Notes under the pieces: model-generated
Told to the model about the DNA's origin: nothing
The model's database searches: none
The model's input: the letters and a program-made list of their open reading frames with translations, nothing else
Part shown: piece after piece, positions 31,223 through 39,350 of the stretch
How positions within the stretch are numbered: the stretch's first letter is position 1
How the letters are laid out: every line of letters starts with the position of its first letter
DNA from: Mesorhizobium sp. CA8
GTDB taxonomy: Bacteria > Pseudomonadota > Alphaproteobacteria > Rhizobiales > Rhizobiaceae
Assembly (NCBI RefSeq): GCF_020164955.1
Contig: NZ_JAIUHG010000039.1
Location: forward strand, 1 to 48,883
Reading direction: 5' to 3'
Length of the DNA: 48,883 nucleotides
Made by a program: the position numbers and the translations under genes

Positions 31223-32331
31223 TCCGCGGCCTCCCTCTTGTCTTCAGCCTTGTCCTCGTTTTCCCGCGCCTCGTATTCGGCGCGCATGCGGCGCACGAGG
31301 CCGAGCTCGGCCTGGAAGTCGACATAGTGCGGCAGCTTCAGATGCTCGACGAAACCGGTGGCCTGGACATTGTCGGAGTGCGAGATAACGAATTCCTCGT
31401 CCTGCGCCGCGGCGACGACGTCCTCGCCAAGCTCGCTGGCGCGCAGCGCCCGGTCGCATAGCGCCATCGCCATCGCCTTGCGCTCGCTCTGGCCGAAGAC
31501 CAGGCCGTAGCCGCGAGTGAACTGCGGCGGCGCTTTGGCCGAGCCCTTGAACTGGTTGACCATCTGGCATTCGGTGACGCGGATGGAGCCAAGCGGCACG
31601 GCGAAGGGCAGCTCCGGCACGTCGAGTTCCAGCTCGACCTCGCCGATGCGTATCTCGCCGACGAAGGGATGGTTGCGGGCGTAGCCGCGCTGCGTCGAAT
31701 AGCCGAGCGCCAGGAGAAAGCCCTCGTCGCCGCGCGACAGCGCCTGCAGGCGGATGTCGCGCGCCATCGGGAATTGCAGCGGCTCGCGCGTGATGTCGCC
31801 AGGCACGTGGTCAAGCGGCATCTCGCCATCGGCCTCGATCAGGCCTTCATGGGCGAGGATCGCGGAAACGCGCGGCATGGCTTCCGGCTCGACCGGACGC
31901 TGCGCCGGCGTCTCGACCTCAGCGCCGGCGGCAAGCTCGGGATCGAGCAGGCGGTGGGTGTAGTCGAAAGTCGGGCCGAGCACCTGGCCGCCGGGCAGGT
32001 CCTTATAGGTGGCCGAGACACGACGCTCTACCTGCATGGCGCCGGTATCGACCGGATTGGTGTAGCCGAAGCGCGGCAGCGTGGTGCGGTAGGCGCGCAC
32101 CAGGAAGATCGCCTCGATCATGTCGCCGCGCGCCTGGACGACGGCGAGAGCCGCAAGCTCGCGATCATAGAGCGAGCCTTCGCTCATCACCCGGTCGACG
32201 CCCAGCGCCAGCTGCTCGACGATCTGGTCGAGGCGCAGCGCCGGAACCGAGCGGTCGCCGCGGCGGCGATCGGCAAGCAGGCGGTGCGCGTTGGCAATGG
32301 CGGCTTCGCCGCCCTTCACCGCGACATACAT
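31219..32331 (-). CDS. phnI: C-P lyase core subunit PhnI
   Basis: 370-residue subunit. With PhnG, PhnH and PhnL it transfers the phosphonate onto ribose C1 of ATP, releasing adenine. The N-terminus MYVAVKGGEAAIANAHRLLAD and the LPRFGYTNPVDTGAMQVERR region are highly characteristic. It starts 1 nt after phnH ends, and its stop overlaps phnJ. Normal length for the family. Confidence 0.95.
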   Translation of the reverse strand: MYVAVKGGEAAIANAHRLLADRRRGDRSVPALRLDQIVEQLALGVDRVMSEGSLYDRELAALAVVQARGDMIEAIFLVRAYRTTLPRFGYTNPVDTGAMQVERRVSATYKDLPGGQVLGPTFDYTHRLLDPELAAGAEVETPAQRPVEPEAMPRVSAILAHEGLIEADGEMPLDHVPGDITREPLQFPMARDIRLQALSRGDEGFLLALGYSTQRGYARNHPFVGEIRIGEVELELDVPELPFAVPLGSIRVTECQMVNQFKGSAKAPPQFTRGYGLVFGQSERKAMAMALCDRALRASELGEDVVAAAQDEEFVISHSDNVQATGFVEHLKLPHYVDFQAELGLVRRMRAEYEARENEDKAEDKREAAE

Positions 32332-32332
32332 G

Positions 32333-32944
32333 TCATGCCTCCATCGTCTTGATGCGGGTGGTGCGCGGCAGGCAGGCGAGGCTGCCGGGCGCCGCCAGGA
32401 TAATGTCGACGCCGCGCGGGAAACGCTGGTTGTTCTGCTTCCACTGCTCGACGAAATGGCGCGGCATGCCTGGAGGCGCGATCATCGATGTCTTTTCGAT
32501 CCCTGGACCTTCGAGCAGCAGCGACGGGCCCGAGGCAAGGTCGTCGACCAAGAGGATCAGCGTGGTCGAGCGGTCGGGATATTCCTGCGTGCCTTGCGCA
32601 AAACCGTCGAGCGCCGCCATCTCCTTCGGATTGGCGATCAAGGCGAAATGCGCGTCGGCGGGCGTGTTGGCCAAGGGCGCGCCGGTGTGAAAGCCGAGCC
32701 AGGCCTTGACCGGGGCTTCGGCCTGCAGCGGCGGGTCGAGCCAGACCGGCGTGTCGTTGTCGCAGAGCGCGAGCGCCACGGCGCCGGCCGTCGCCGACAA
32801 CGGCGCCGGCGGGCGAGCGAGCTGCGGCAACGGCTGGACCGTGCCGGGGCGGGCCATCGCGTCCATGATGGCGCGGAACACCGCCTGGGCGTTGAAGACC
32901 GGCTCGGCGAAGCCGCCGTCGATCGATTGCGTGGCGATATCCAT
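32333..32944 (-). CDS. phnH: C-P lyase core subunit PhnH
   Basis: 203-residue subunit of the PhnGHIJ core. FAEPVFNAQAVFRAIMDAMARPG is the conserved N-terminal motif, and PPGMPRHFVEQWKQNNQRFP GVDI-type C-terminal sequence is present. Its ATG shares one base with the phnG stop (ATGA-type coupling). Confidence 0.94.
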   Translation of the reverse strand: MDIATQSIDGGFAEPVFNAQAVFRAIMDAMARPGTVQPLPQLARPPAPLSATAGAVALALCDNDTPVWLDPPLQAEAPVKAWLGFHTGAPLANTPADAHFALIANPKEMAALDGFAQGTQEYPDRSTTLILLVDDLASGPSLLLEGPGIEKTSMIAPPGMPRHFVEQWKQNNQRFPRGVDIILAAPGSLACLPRTTRIKTMEA

Positions 32945-33405
32945 CAGTCCTCTCCGCGCACCATGGTGAAGAAATCCACTTTCGTGGCCGCCGTTTCGAC
33001 ACGCTTTGTCTCGCGCGCCGCATCGAGCGCCGCGCGCAAAGGCGCGGCGAGCTTTGTCTCGACCGTTTCGCGGTGCACCGGGTCCTGCCAGAGCGCGTCG
33101 GCGATCGCCGCGAGCCTGGCCTTTCCCTTGTCGCGGCCGAGCGCATAGGAATGGCCGACTTGCCCGGACGGCAGCCGCACCGTGGCCCGGGTGACCGTCG
33201 CCTCGCCGACATTGAAGGGCGCGCCGCCGCCGCCGATCCGTCCGCGCACCGTCACCAATCCGGTTTCGGGGCCGCGCAAAAGCTCAGCTTCGGAGGGCAG
33301 GCCCGACTCGTTCCACAGGCGGGCAATCTCATCGGCTTCGGCGTGCGCCAGCGTCGCCATCAAGGCTTTCCGCCCGGCCTGCTCGCGTGCTTCCCGTCCT
33401 CGCAT
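32944..33405 (-). CDS. phnG: C-P lyase core subunit PhnG
   Basis: 153-residue first gene of the C-P lyase operon. The start at MRGREAREQAGR follows AAGGAG by seven bases. An upstream in-frame extension would cross the operator. Conserved features are RKALMATLAHAEADEIARLW, PFNVGEATVTRATVRL and the GHSYALGRDKGKARLAAIADAL block. It is a partner of PhnH and PhnI in the nucleosidase step. Confidence 0.94.
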   Translation of the reverse strand: MRGREAREQAGRKALMATLAHAEADEIARLWNESGLPSEAELLRGPETGLVTVRGRIGGGGAPFNVGEATVTRATVRLPSGQVGHSYALGRDKGKARLAAIADALWQDPVHRETVETKLAAPLRAALDAARETKRVETAATKVDFFTMVRGED

Positions 33406-33426
33406 CGCACCGCTCCTTGCATAGAG

Positions 33427-33460
33427 AATTTGTCTATTGATATAGGCAACTATACAAATT
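33427..33460. promoter_or_regulatory. Candidate PhnF operator, AATTTGT-N20-ACAAATT
   Basis: 7-bp arms 33427-33433 and 33454-33460 in AT-rich DNA centred about 38 bp upstream of phnG and 100 bp upstream of phnF. The position suits repression of phnG and autoregulation of phnF. Inner repeats CTATTGATATAG add further dyad symmetry. Confidence 0.5.
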
Positions 33461-33484
33461 ATACTCACTTAGTATCGGGAGTCC

Positions 33485-33502
33485 ATGACGCGTGGATGAC
33501 AA
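33485..33502 (-). promoter_or_regulatory. Candidate PHO box upstream of phnG
   Basis: On the minus strand TTGTCAT-CCAC-GCGTCAT, two 7-bp direct repeats four bases apart, similar to CTGTCAT-N4-CTGTCAT. It lies 80-97 bp before the phnG start. PhoB activation under phosphate limitation is the known control of rhizobial phn genes. Confidence 0.5.
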
Positions 33503-33543
33503 CGGGTGCAAAAGTTCAGGGTGATGACGTTGGGGGTGGGAAA

Positions 33544-34290
33544 ATGACCGGGCTGGCAAGCAGCATCGAGAGACGCAACGGCGTGTCGCTATGGCGGCAG
33601 ATCGCCGACAGGATCCTGCAGGCGATTGCCAATGGTGATTTCGCCCAGAATGCGGCGCTGCCGCCCGAGATCGTGCTGGCCGAGCGCTACGGCGTCAACC
33701 GCCACACGGTGCGCAGCGCCATTGCAGCGCTTGTGCAGGAAGGCGTGCTGAAGGCCGAGCAGGGACGCGGCACCTTCGTCTTGTCGCGCAAGCGGCTGTC
33801 CTATCCGATCGGCGCGCGCACCCGCTTCTCGACCGGACTGCAGGGGCAGACGAGCGAGCGGCATATCGCGCTCTTGTCGTCGTCGACGGAGCCGGCCAGC
33901 CGGCGCATCGCCGAGGCGCTGGGCATCGCCAAGGGCGCGGCCGTCATCCGCCTGGAGACGCGCGGCGAGGCGGACGGTCATGCGGTCTCGCGCGCAACGA
34001 CATGGTTCGACGCCAAACGCTTCGCCGGCATCGAGGCGGCGATGGCCGAGACGGGGTCGATCACCGCCTCGCTGAAGCGCTTCGGCATCATCGACTATCT
34101 GCGGCATTCGACCGTGCTGTCGGCGCGACACGCCGACGCCGACGATCTTGCAGCCCTCGATCTGCAGCCCGGCGCCATCGTGCTGGTCACCATTGCCGTC
34201 AACGTGACGCTCGACGGTGAGCCGATCCAGTTCGCGGAGTCGCGCTTTCCGGCGGAGCGGGTGGAGCTTAGGCTCTCGGCCGGCGATTAG
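33544..34290 (+). CDS. phnF: GntR-family regulator of phosphonate genes (HutC/UTRA subfamily)
   Basis: 248-residue repressor. The winged helix (residues about 12-75) contains LPPEIVLAERYGVNRHTVRSAI. The UTRA ligand domain (about 95-240) ends with FAESRFPAERVEL, typical of PhnF. It is divergent from phnG, with a dyad and a PHO-box-like repeat between. The ATG at 33544 after GGTGGG was chosen. An ATG at 33496 would add 16 residues over the PHO-box-like sequence. Confidence 0.9.
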   Translation: MTGLASSIERRNGVSLWRQIADRILQAIANGDFAQNAALPPEIVLAERYGVNRHTVRSAIAALVQEGVLKAEQGRGTFVLSRKRLSYPIGARTRFSTGLQGQTSERHIALLSSSTEPASRRIAEALGIAKGAAVIRLETRGEADGHAVSRATTWFDAKRFAGIEAAMAETGSITASLKRFGIIDYLRHSTVLSARHADADDLAALDLQPGAIVLVTIAVNVTLDGEPIQFAESRFPAERVELRLSAGD

Positions 34291-34326
34291 TTTCCGCGTC
34301 GTCACCGAAGGCGATAAACCCAGAGG

Positions 34327-34507
34327 TCGTCATCCACGGGCGTAGCGACGCGAAGCGGAGCGCAGACCCGAGGATCCATTCCGTAACCTCGACCGTAGAG
34401 CGCAGCGGAGCAGAATTCTGGATCGTTGCAACGCGTTGGCGTCACGGAATGGATCCTCGGGTCTGCGCTGCGTCGCTACGCTCCTTGCTCCGCCCGTGGA
34501 TGACGAT
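34327..34507. repeat. Large palindromic element with about 58-bp inverted arms
   Basis: The left arm 34327-34384 (TCGTCATCCACGGGCGTAGC to ATTCCGT) and right arm 34444-34507 (ACGGAAT to CCCGTGGATGACGA) are near-perfect inverses. A 59-bp loop lies between them. It fills the 306-bp gap between convergent phnF and the zinc dehydrogenase. Such elements are common intergenic repeats in Mesorhizobium-type genomes. No open reading frame is inside. Confidence 0.85.
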
Positions 34508-34596
34508 GTGACAGAGGTTTCGGCTAATCGCAAAGGCATGCTCTGCCAAATCCAGTGCTGTCACCCACGGAGTTTTCGTGTCGGCGAACCGGCGTC

Positions 34597-35613
34597 TCAC
34601 CCCACCTCTATAACCGCCTTGATCAGGCCCGACTTCTCATGCGTCCATCTGGCCAGGTCGCGCGGCGTGCCGGCGAGCGTGGTGCGGTGGGTGACCAGCT
34701 TGTTCAAGGGCACGGCGCCGTTGCGGATCGAGGCGGCCACATGCTCGAAATCGGCTTTGAGGGCATTGCGGCTGCCGACCAGCGTCATCTCGCGCTTGTG
34801 GAATTCAGGATCGGAGAAAGCGATATCGTCTTTGACCACGCTGACCAGCACCAGCGTGCCGCCATGCGCGACATGGGCGAAGGCCGACTGCACCGATTGC
34901 GTGTTGCCGGTCGCGTCGAACACAAGGTCGAACCCTTCACCGGCAGTTGCCTGCCGCACCAGTTCGTCGGCCGCTGCCTTCGAGCCGTCCAGCGCGGCAA
35001 AGCCGAGTTGCTTTTCGGCGAAATCGAGCCGCTCGGCGCTCATGTCGAGCAGGCTGACGTCGAGCCCGGCGATGCGCGCGAAGATCGCCGTGCCGAGGCC
35101 GATCGGCCCGGCGCCGATGACCAGCGTGCGCTGGCCGGGCAGCCCGAGCGATCTGCGCACGGCATGCGCGCCGATCGCCAGGAATTCGACTGCCGCGGCA
35201 TCGGCGAGCGACAGGCCGTTTGTCGGATAAAGGTTCTGGGCCGGCACAAGGATCTCGTCGCACATGGCGCCGTCGCGGTGGACGCCCAGCACCTCGATCT
35301 TCACGCAGCAATTCGGCTTGCCGTGCCGGCAGGCGATGCATTTACCGCATGAAAGATAAGGGTTGATGATCACCGGCTCGCCCACGGCCAGATCGACGCC
35401 TTCGCCCGTCTCGACGATCGTGCCCGAGACCTCGTGGCCCATGACGCGCGGATAGGCCAGGAACGGGTGCTTGCCTTCGAAGATATGATAGTCGGTGCCG
35501 CAGATGCCGACATGGCTGACCGCGACGCGCGCCCAGCCGGGCGGCGGCGCGCCTGGGTCGGCGCGATCTTCGAGGACAAGCTCGCCGGGCGAACGGCAGA
35601 CAACGGCTTTCAT
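34597..35613 (-). CDS. Zinc-dependent alcohol dehydrogenase (L-galactonate/L-idonate 5-dehydrogenase-like)
   Basis: 338-residue medium-chain dehydrogenase. Catalytic zinc ligands are C38 (GICGTD), H60 and E61 (GHE). Structural zinc cysteines are C89, C92, C95 and C103, and the Rossmann loop is GAGPIGLG near residue 167. General shape and context resemble the YjjN/LgoD and idonate dehydrogenase group, which oxidise a sugar acid at C5. Last gene of the operon led by a ribose-type importer, with a hairpin between. With the altronate dehydratase-type enzyme nearby, oxidation of a hexonate such as L-galactonate is a reasonable but unproven assignment. Confidence 0.85.
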   Translation of the reverse strand: MKAVVCRSPGELVLEDRADPGAPPPGWARVAVSHVGICGTDYHIFEGKHPFLAYPRVMGHEVSGTIVETGEGVDLAVGEPVIINPYLSCGKCIACRHGKPNCCVKIEVLGVHRDGAMCDEILVPAQNLYPTNGLSLADAAAVEFLAIGAHAVRRSLGLPGQRTLVIGAGPIGLGTAIFARIAGLDVSLLDMSAERLDFAEKQLGFAALDGSKAAADELVRQATAGEGFDLVFDATGNTQSVQSAFAHVAHGGTLVLVSVVKDDIAFSDPEFHKREMTLVGSRNALKADFEHVAASIRNGAVPLNKLVTHRTTLAGTPRDLARWTHEKSGLIKAVIEVG

Positions 35614-35634
35614 GTCGCAAATCCAAGCAAAAGA

Positions 35635-35664
35635 GCGCCGGCCTCGCTCGAGCGGGGCCGGCGC
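35635..35664 (-). terminator. GC-rich stem-loop between permease and dehydrogenase
   Basis: GCGCCGGCC (35635-35643) pairs with GGCCGGCGC (35656-35664). On the minus strand the stem is followed by TCTTTTG. It looks like a weak intrinsic terminator, so the dehydrogenase may be expressed by read-through. Confidence 0.6.
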
Positions 35665-35682
35665 GTTAGTTTCAGGGAGGAG

Positions 35683-36648
35683 TCATTTGCCGCGACGGCG
35701 CAGGCCGTCGAAGTAGACGATGACGATGATCAGCAGGCCGGTGATGACGCGCTGCCAGAACGTGTTGACGTTGAGCAGGTTGGCGCCGTTGTTGATCGTC
35801 GAAAGGATGAAGGAGCCGATCAGCGGCCCGTGCACGGAGCCGATGGCGCCGAAGAGCGAGGTGCCGCCGATCACCGACGAGGCGATAGCCTGCAGCTCGT
35901 AAGTATCGCCCTGCGTCGGGTTGCCGATGCCGATGCGCGAGGCCAGGAGCACGCCGACAATGGCCGCCAGAAGGCCGGACAGGACGTAGGCCATGAAGAT
36001 GGTGCGCGGCACGTTGACGCCGGACAGGCGCGCGGCCTCGGCGTTGGAGCCGACCGAGAACAGGTAACGGCCCCAGCGCGTGTGATGCAGGAAGATGTAG
36101 GAGGGGATGGCGACCAGGATCACCATCCAGAACAGATAGGGGATGCCCGCGAGCGAGCCGCGCGAGAAAGCCTGGAACGAGTCGCTGTTGATCGAGATCG
36201 AGTTGCCGTTCGTCATCAGAAGGCCGATGCCGCGCAGCGAGGTCATTGTAGCCAGGGTTATGATGAAAGGCGGCAGTCCCATCTTGACGATGCCGAAGCC
36301 GTGGAAGAGGCCGATGGCGATACCGACCAGCAGGGTGGCCAGCACCGCCGCCCAGATCGGCCAGCCGGCGTTGATCAAAAGCGCGACAATGACGGTGGTG
36401 AAGCCGACCACCGCGCCGACCGACAGATCGATGCCGCCGGTGATGATGACGAAGGTCTGGCCGACGGCGAGGATGGCGATCAGCGAGCCCTGACGCAGAA
36501 GGTTGGTGATGTTGAGCGTCGTGGCGAAGGACGGCGTGGCGACTGCCAGCACGATCCACATCAGGAGCAAAAGGCCAAGCAGCGTCAGGCCGAAGAGGGC
36601 GTTGAAATTGCGCTTGGGTTTTTCGGCGGCGATCGCCTCGGTGCTCAT
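35683..36648 (-). CDS. Ribose-type sugar ABC transporter permease (RbsC family)
   Basis: 321-residue inner-membrane permease of the RbsC/AraH family with 8-10 hydrophobic segments. ITGGIDLSVGAVVGFTTVIVA (first motif) and GSNAEAARLSGVN (residues about 183-195) are signature stretches. The start overlaps the ATPase stop by 4 bp. It likely forms a homodimeric pore, since no second permease is present. Confidence 0.9.
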   Translation of the reverse strand: MSTEAIAAEKPKRNFNALFGLTLLGLLLLMWIVLAVATPSFATTLNITNLLRQGSLIAILAVGQTFVIITGGIDLSVGAVVGFTTVIVALLINAGWPIWAAVLATLLVGIAIGLFHGFGIVKMGLPPFIITLATMTSLRGIGLLMTNGNSISINSDSFQAFSRGSLAGIPYLFWMVILVAIPSYIFLHHTRWGRYLFSVGSNAEAARLSGVNVPRTIFMAYVLSGLLAAIVGVLLASRIGIGNPTQGDTYELQAIASSVIGGTSLFGAIGSVHGPLIGSFILSTINNGANLLNVNTFWQRVITGLLIIVIVYFDGLRRRGK

Positions 36649-38198
36649 TTTTGTCCTCCCGACTTTTCTTGTTTCTCGGCCAGTGCCTGACCTAAAATGT
36701 CCTCGTGGCTGGCGGTGCGGAAACCATGGGTCGCGACCAGCTTGCCGCGCCGGAACACGTGCAGCGTGTCGGCAAGCTCATAGACTTCCGGCAGATAGGA
36801 CGAGATCAGGATGATGCCGGCGCCCTTGGACAGGAGCGTCGAGAACAGGCGGTAGATCTCGGCCTTGGTGCCGACATCGACGCCCACCGTCGGCTCGTCG
36901 AAGATGAACAGCTTGGCGCCATGCGCCAGCCATTTGCCGATGACGATCTTCTGCTGGTTGCCGCCTGAGAGGCTTGAAGCCAGCGCATGGCGCGTCGGTG
37001 TCTTGATCCTGAGATCGGCGATCTGGCGGTCGGCCTCGGCCTTTTCTTTGGCGCCGGAGATCAGAAAATTGCTGGAGATGCGTTTGTAGATCGGCAGGTT
37101 GAGGTTCATGCCAACCGGCAAATTGAGGCACAGGCCCTGGTCGCGGCGGCTTTCCGGGGCCAGCGCCATGCCGAGCCGGATCGCGTCATGCTCGGAATTG
37201 ACCTGGACTTCCTTGCCTTGCCACAGGATCTGGCCGGCCGATTTCCTGTGGCGGCCATAGAGCGTGGTGACGAACTCGCTGCGCCCGGCGCCGATCAGTC
37301 CGTAGAGGCCGACGATCTCACCGGCGCGGACGGTCACCGAGACATTCTCGAAGCCTTTGCCGGAGAGGTTCTTCGTCTCGACGATGGTCGCGCCGGGGGT
37401 GAAATGCTCCTTGTGGTAGATCTGTTCGATCGAGCGGTTGATCATCAGCTTGACCAGCTCGGGCTCGTCCGTCTCGGCGATGTTGCGGGTGCCGACCAGA
37501 GTGCCGTCGCGCAGCACGGAAACGCGGTCGGCGAGCTCGAACACTTCCTCCATGCGGTGGCTGATATAAATGATGGTGACGCCTTCGCCTTTGAGGCGGC
37601 GAATCAGCTCGAAGAGCTGGTCGGCCTCTTTGCGGGTGAGGTAAGCGGTCGGTTCGTCGAAGATCAGAAACTTCGTACCGCGCACGGTGGCCCGCGCCGC
37701 GGCGATCAGCTGCTGCTGGCCGATGGTGAGATCGCCGAGCATGACATGCGCCGGCAGGTCGAAGCCCAGCCCGTCAATGATCTTTTGCGCGTCCTTCACC
37801 ATGGCGCGCTGCTGCAGCAGGCCGAAGCGTGACTCCTCCTCGCCGAGGAACATGTTGGCGGCGACGGTGAGATGGCGGCACAGCACCACCTCCTGGTGGA
37901 CGGCGTTGATGCCCAGCGCCATCGCCTCATGCGGCGTGGCCAAGGCGGTCGGCTTGCCTTCCCAGATCACCTCGCCGGAAGTGCGCGGCATGACGCCGGT
38001 CAGGAGCTTGATGAGGGTCGATTTGCCGGCGCCGTTCTCGCCGACGATGGCGTGGATCTCGCCCGCCTTGAAGGCAAGGTGCACGGGCTTCAGCGCATGT
38101 GTGCCGGGATAGCGCTTTTCCAGGCCGTTGAGCTCGAGGATTGTCCTGCCCGGGGCCAGCGTGGGGGCGGGGTGCAGGTCCTGCGCCGTCGACGTCAT
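36645..38198 (-). CDS. Ribose-type sugar ABC transporter ATPase with two nucleotide-binding domains (RbsA family)
   Basis: 517-residue fusion of two ATPase domains. Domain 1 has Walker A GENGAGKST (residues about 55-63), a degenerate signature TIGQQQLIAAARA and Walker B FLIFDEP. Domain 2 has a degenerate Walker A (GLIGAGRSE) but a good signature LSGGNQQK and FIFDEPTVGVD. This asymmetry is normal for the carbohydrate-uptake-2 family. It sits between binding-protein and permease genes in the minus-strand operon. Confidence 0.92.
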   Translation of the reverse strand: MTSTAQDLHPAPTLAPGRTILELNGLEKRYPGTHALKPVHLAFKAGEIHAIVGENGAGKSTLIKLLTGVMPRTSGEVIWEGKPTALATPHEAMALGINAVHQEVVLCRHLTVAANMFLGEEESRFGLLQQRAMVKDAQKIIDGLGFDLPAHVMLGDLTIGQQQLIAAARATVRGTKFLIFDEPTAYLTRKEADQLFELIRRLKGEGVTIIYISHRMEEVFELADRVSVLRDGTLVGTRNIAETDEPELVKLMINRSIEQIYHKEHFTPGATIVETKNLSGKGFENVSVTVRAGEIVGLYGLIGAGRSEFVTTLYGRHRKSAGQILWQGKEVQVNSEHDAIRLGMALAPESRRDQGLCLNLPVGMNLNLPIYKRISSNFLISGAKEKAEADRQIADLRIKTPTRHALASSLSGGNQQKIVIGKWLAHGAKLFIFDEPTVGVDVGTKAEIYRLFSTLLSKGAGIILISSYLPEVYELADTLHVFRRGKLVATHGFRTASHEDILGQALAEKQEKSGGQK

Positions 38199-38310
38199 GA
38201 CAATCCTCCCAGATTGGTCTCAACCGTTGGGTCCGCAGCGATGCGTCTGGCGCGCATCTTGAAGTCGGAGCCTAAATCAGGCCGGCGAATTCCAAATCGC
38301 CCCGATGGAT

Positions 38311-38337
38311 GTTTCCGGGGCGCAAGGCCCCGGAAAC
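38311..38337 (-). terminator. Perfect 11-bp stem-loop after the ribose-type binding protein gene
   Basis: GTTTCCGGGGC (38311-38321) pairs with GCCCCGGAAAC (38327-38337) around GCAAG, 17 nt after the binding-protein stop and upstream of the ATPase gene. It is expected to cause partial termination or protect the 3' end of the binding-protein mRNA. Confidence 0.75.
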
Positions 38338-38354
38338 GACTGTCGCAACGCTGC

Positions 38355-39350
38355 TCACTTGAGCTTCGGGTTGAGCAGAGCGTCGATCTTCGGATCCTTC
38401 ATGTTATCCTTGGTGACGAGGTTCGCGCCGGTGTCGACGTTGGCCTCGACCTTCTCGCCCTTCGAGGCGGCCAGAGCGGTCTTGATACCGTCATAACCCA
38501 TCCGGTACGGATCCTGGACGACCAGACCCGAGATGACGCCGTCATTGAGGAACTTGATCAGCTTTTCGTCGCTGTCGAAGCCGATCAGCGCCACCTTGCC
38601 GCCGAGATTGTTTTCGGCGATCGCCTGGCCGACGCCCTGCGCCATGATCAGGTTCGAGGCGAAGATGCCCTTGAGGTCAGGATTGGCGGTGATCAGGTCG
38701 GTGGCGATATTCAAGCCCGTGGTGGCCTGGCCGTCGGCATATTTGTCGGCGACAAGCTGGAGGCCCGGATACTTGGCCTTGATCTGTTCGATGAAGCCTT
38801 GCTTGCGCTGCTCGAGCGAGCCGGCGCCGGGAAGCGCGGTGATCAGCGCGACCTTGCCTTCCACCTTGCCGCCATTGGCGGCGCCGATGGCGGCGGCGAG
38901 GCCGTCAGCAGCGACGCGGCCGCCCTGCACGTTGTCGGTCGTCAGGAAGGAGGTGAAGGCCTTGGAGTCGGCGCCGGAGTCGATGCCGATGACCTTGACC
39001 TTGGAAGCTGCCTCGTCGATCGGCTTGCCGAGCGCCTTGAACTCGGTCGGAGAGATGACGATTGCCGCCGGGTTGCTGGCGACGGCGTTCTCGAGAATGG
39101 AGATCTGGCCGTTGACGTCGGTTTCGGCCTGCGCGCCGAGCTCCGGCACGTTGACGCCGAGATCCTTGCCAGCCTTGCGCGCGCCGGCCAGCACAATCTG
39201 CCAGTAGAAAGAGGTGGTGTCCTTGACGATGATCGGAATGGTCACGTCGGCTGCCGAAGCGGGCGCGGAATGCATTGCGCCGGCAAGCATCGACGCTGCG
39301 GCCAAGGCCACGAAGGCGCGGCGGTTCAGAAGGCTGGTCACGAATTTCAT
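38355..39350 (-). CDS. Ribose-type sugar-binding periplasmic protein (RbsB family)
   Basis: 331-residue binding protein of the type I periplasmic (RbsB/LacI) fold. The signal peptide ends at APASA before ADVTIPIIVKDTTSFYWQ. The start was chosen at the ATG following GGGAGG by six bases. AIVISPTEFKALGKPIDEA and VIGIDSGADSKAFTSFLTTDN are family motifs for sugar binding. First gene of the importer operon. A TTTATCNNNAAAAAACA element and a TTATCAA/TTGATAA dyad lie about 75-110 bp upstream. Confidence 0.9.
   Translation of the reverse strand: MKFVTSLLNRRAFVALAAASMLAGAMHSAPASAADVTIPIIVKDTTSFYWQIVLAGARKAGKDLGVNVPELGAQAETDVNGQISILENAVASNPAAIVISPTEFKALGKPIDEAASKVKVIGIDSGADSKAFTSFLTTDNVQGGRVAADGLAAAIGAANGGKVEGKVALITALPGAGSLEQRKQGFIEQIKAKYPGLQLVADKYADGQATTGLNIATDLITANPDLKGIFASNLIMAQGVGQAIAENNLGGKVALIGFDSDEKLIKFLNDGVISGLVVQDPYRMGYDGIKTALAASKGEKVEANVDTGANLVTKDNMKDPKIDALLNPKLK

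Noticed and set aside
34327..34507. Possible insertion sequence ends.
   Set aside because: The arms enclose only 59 bp with no reading frame, no transposase and no target duplication I could identify. Described as a palindromic repeat.
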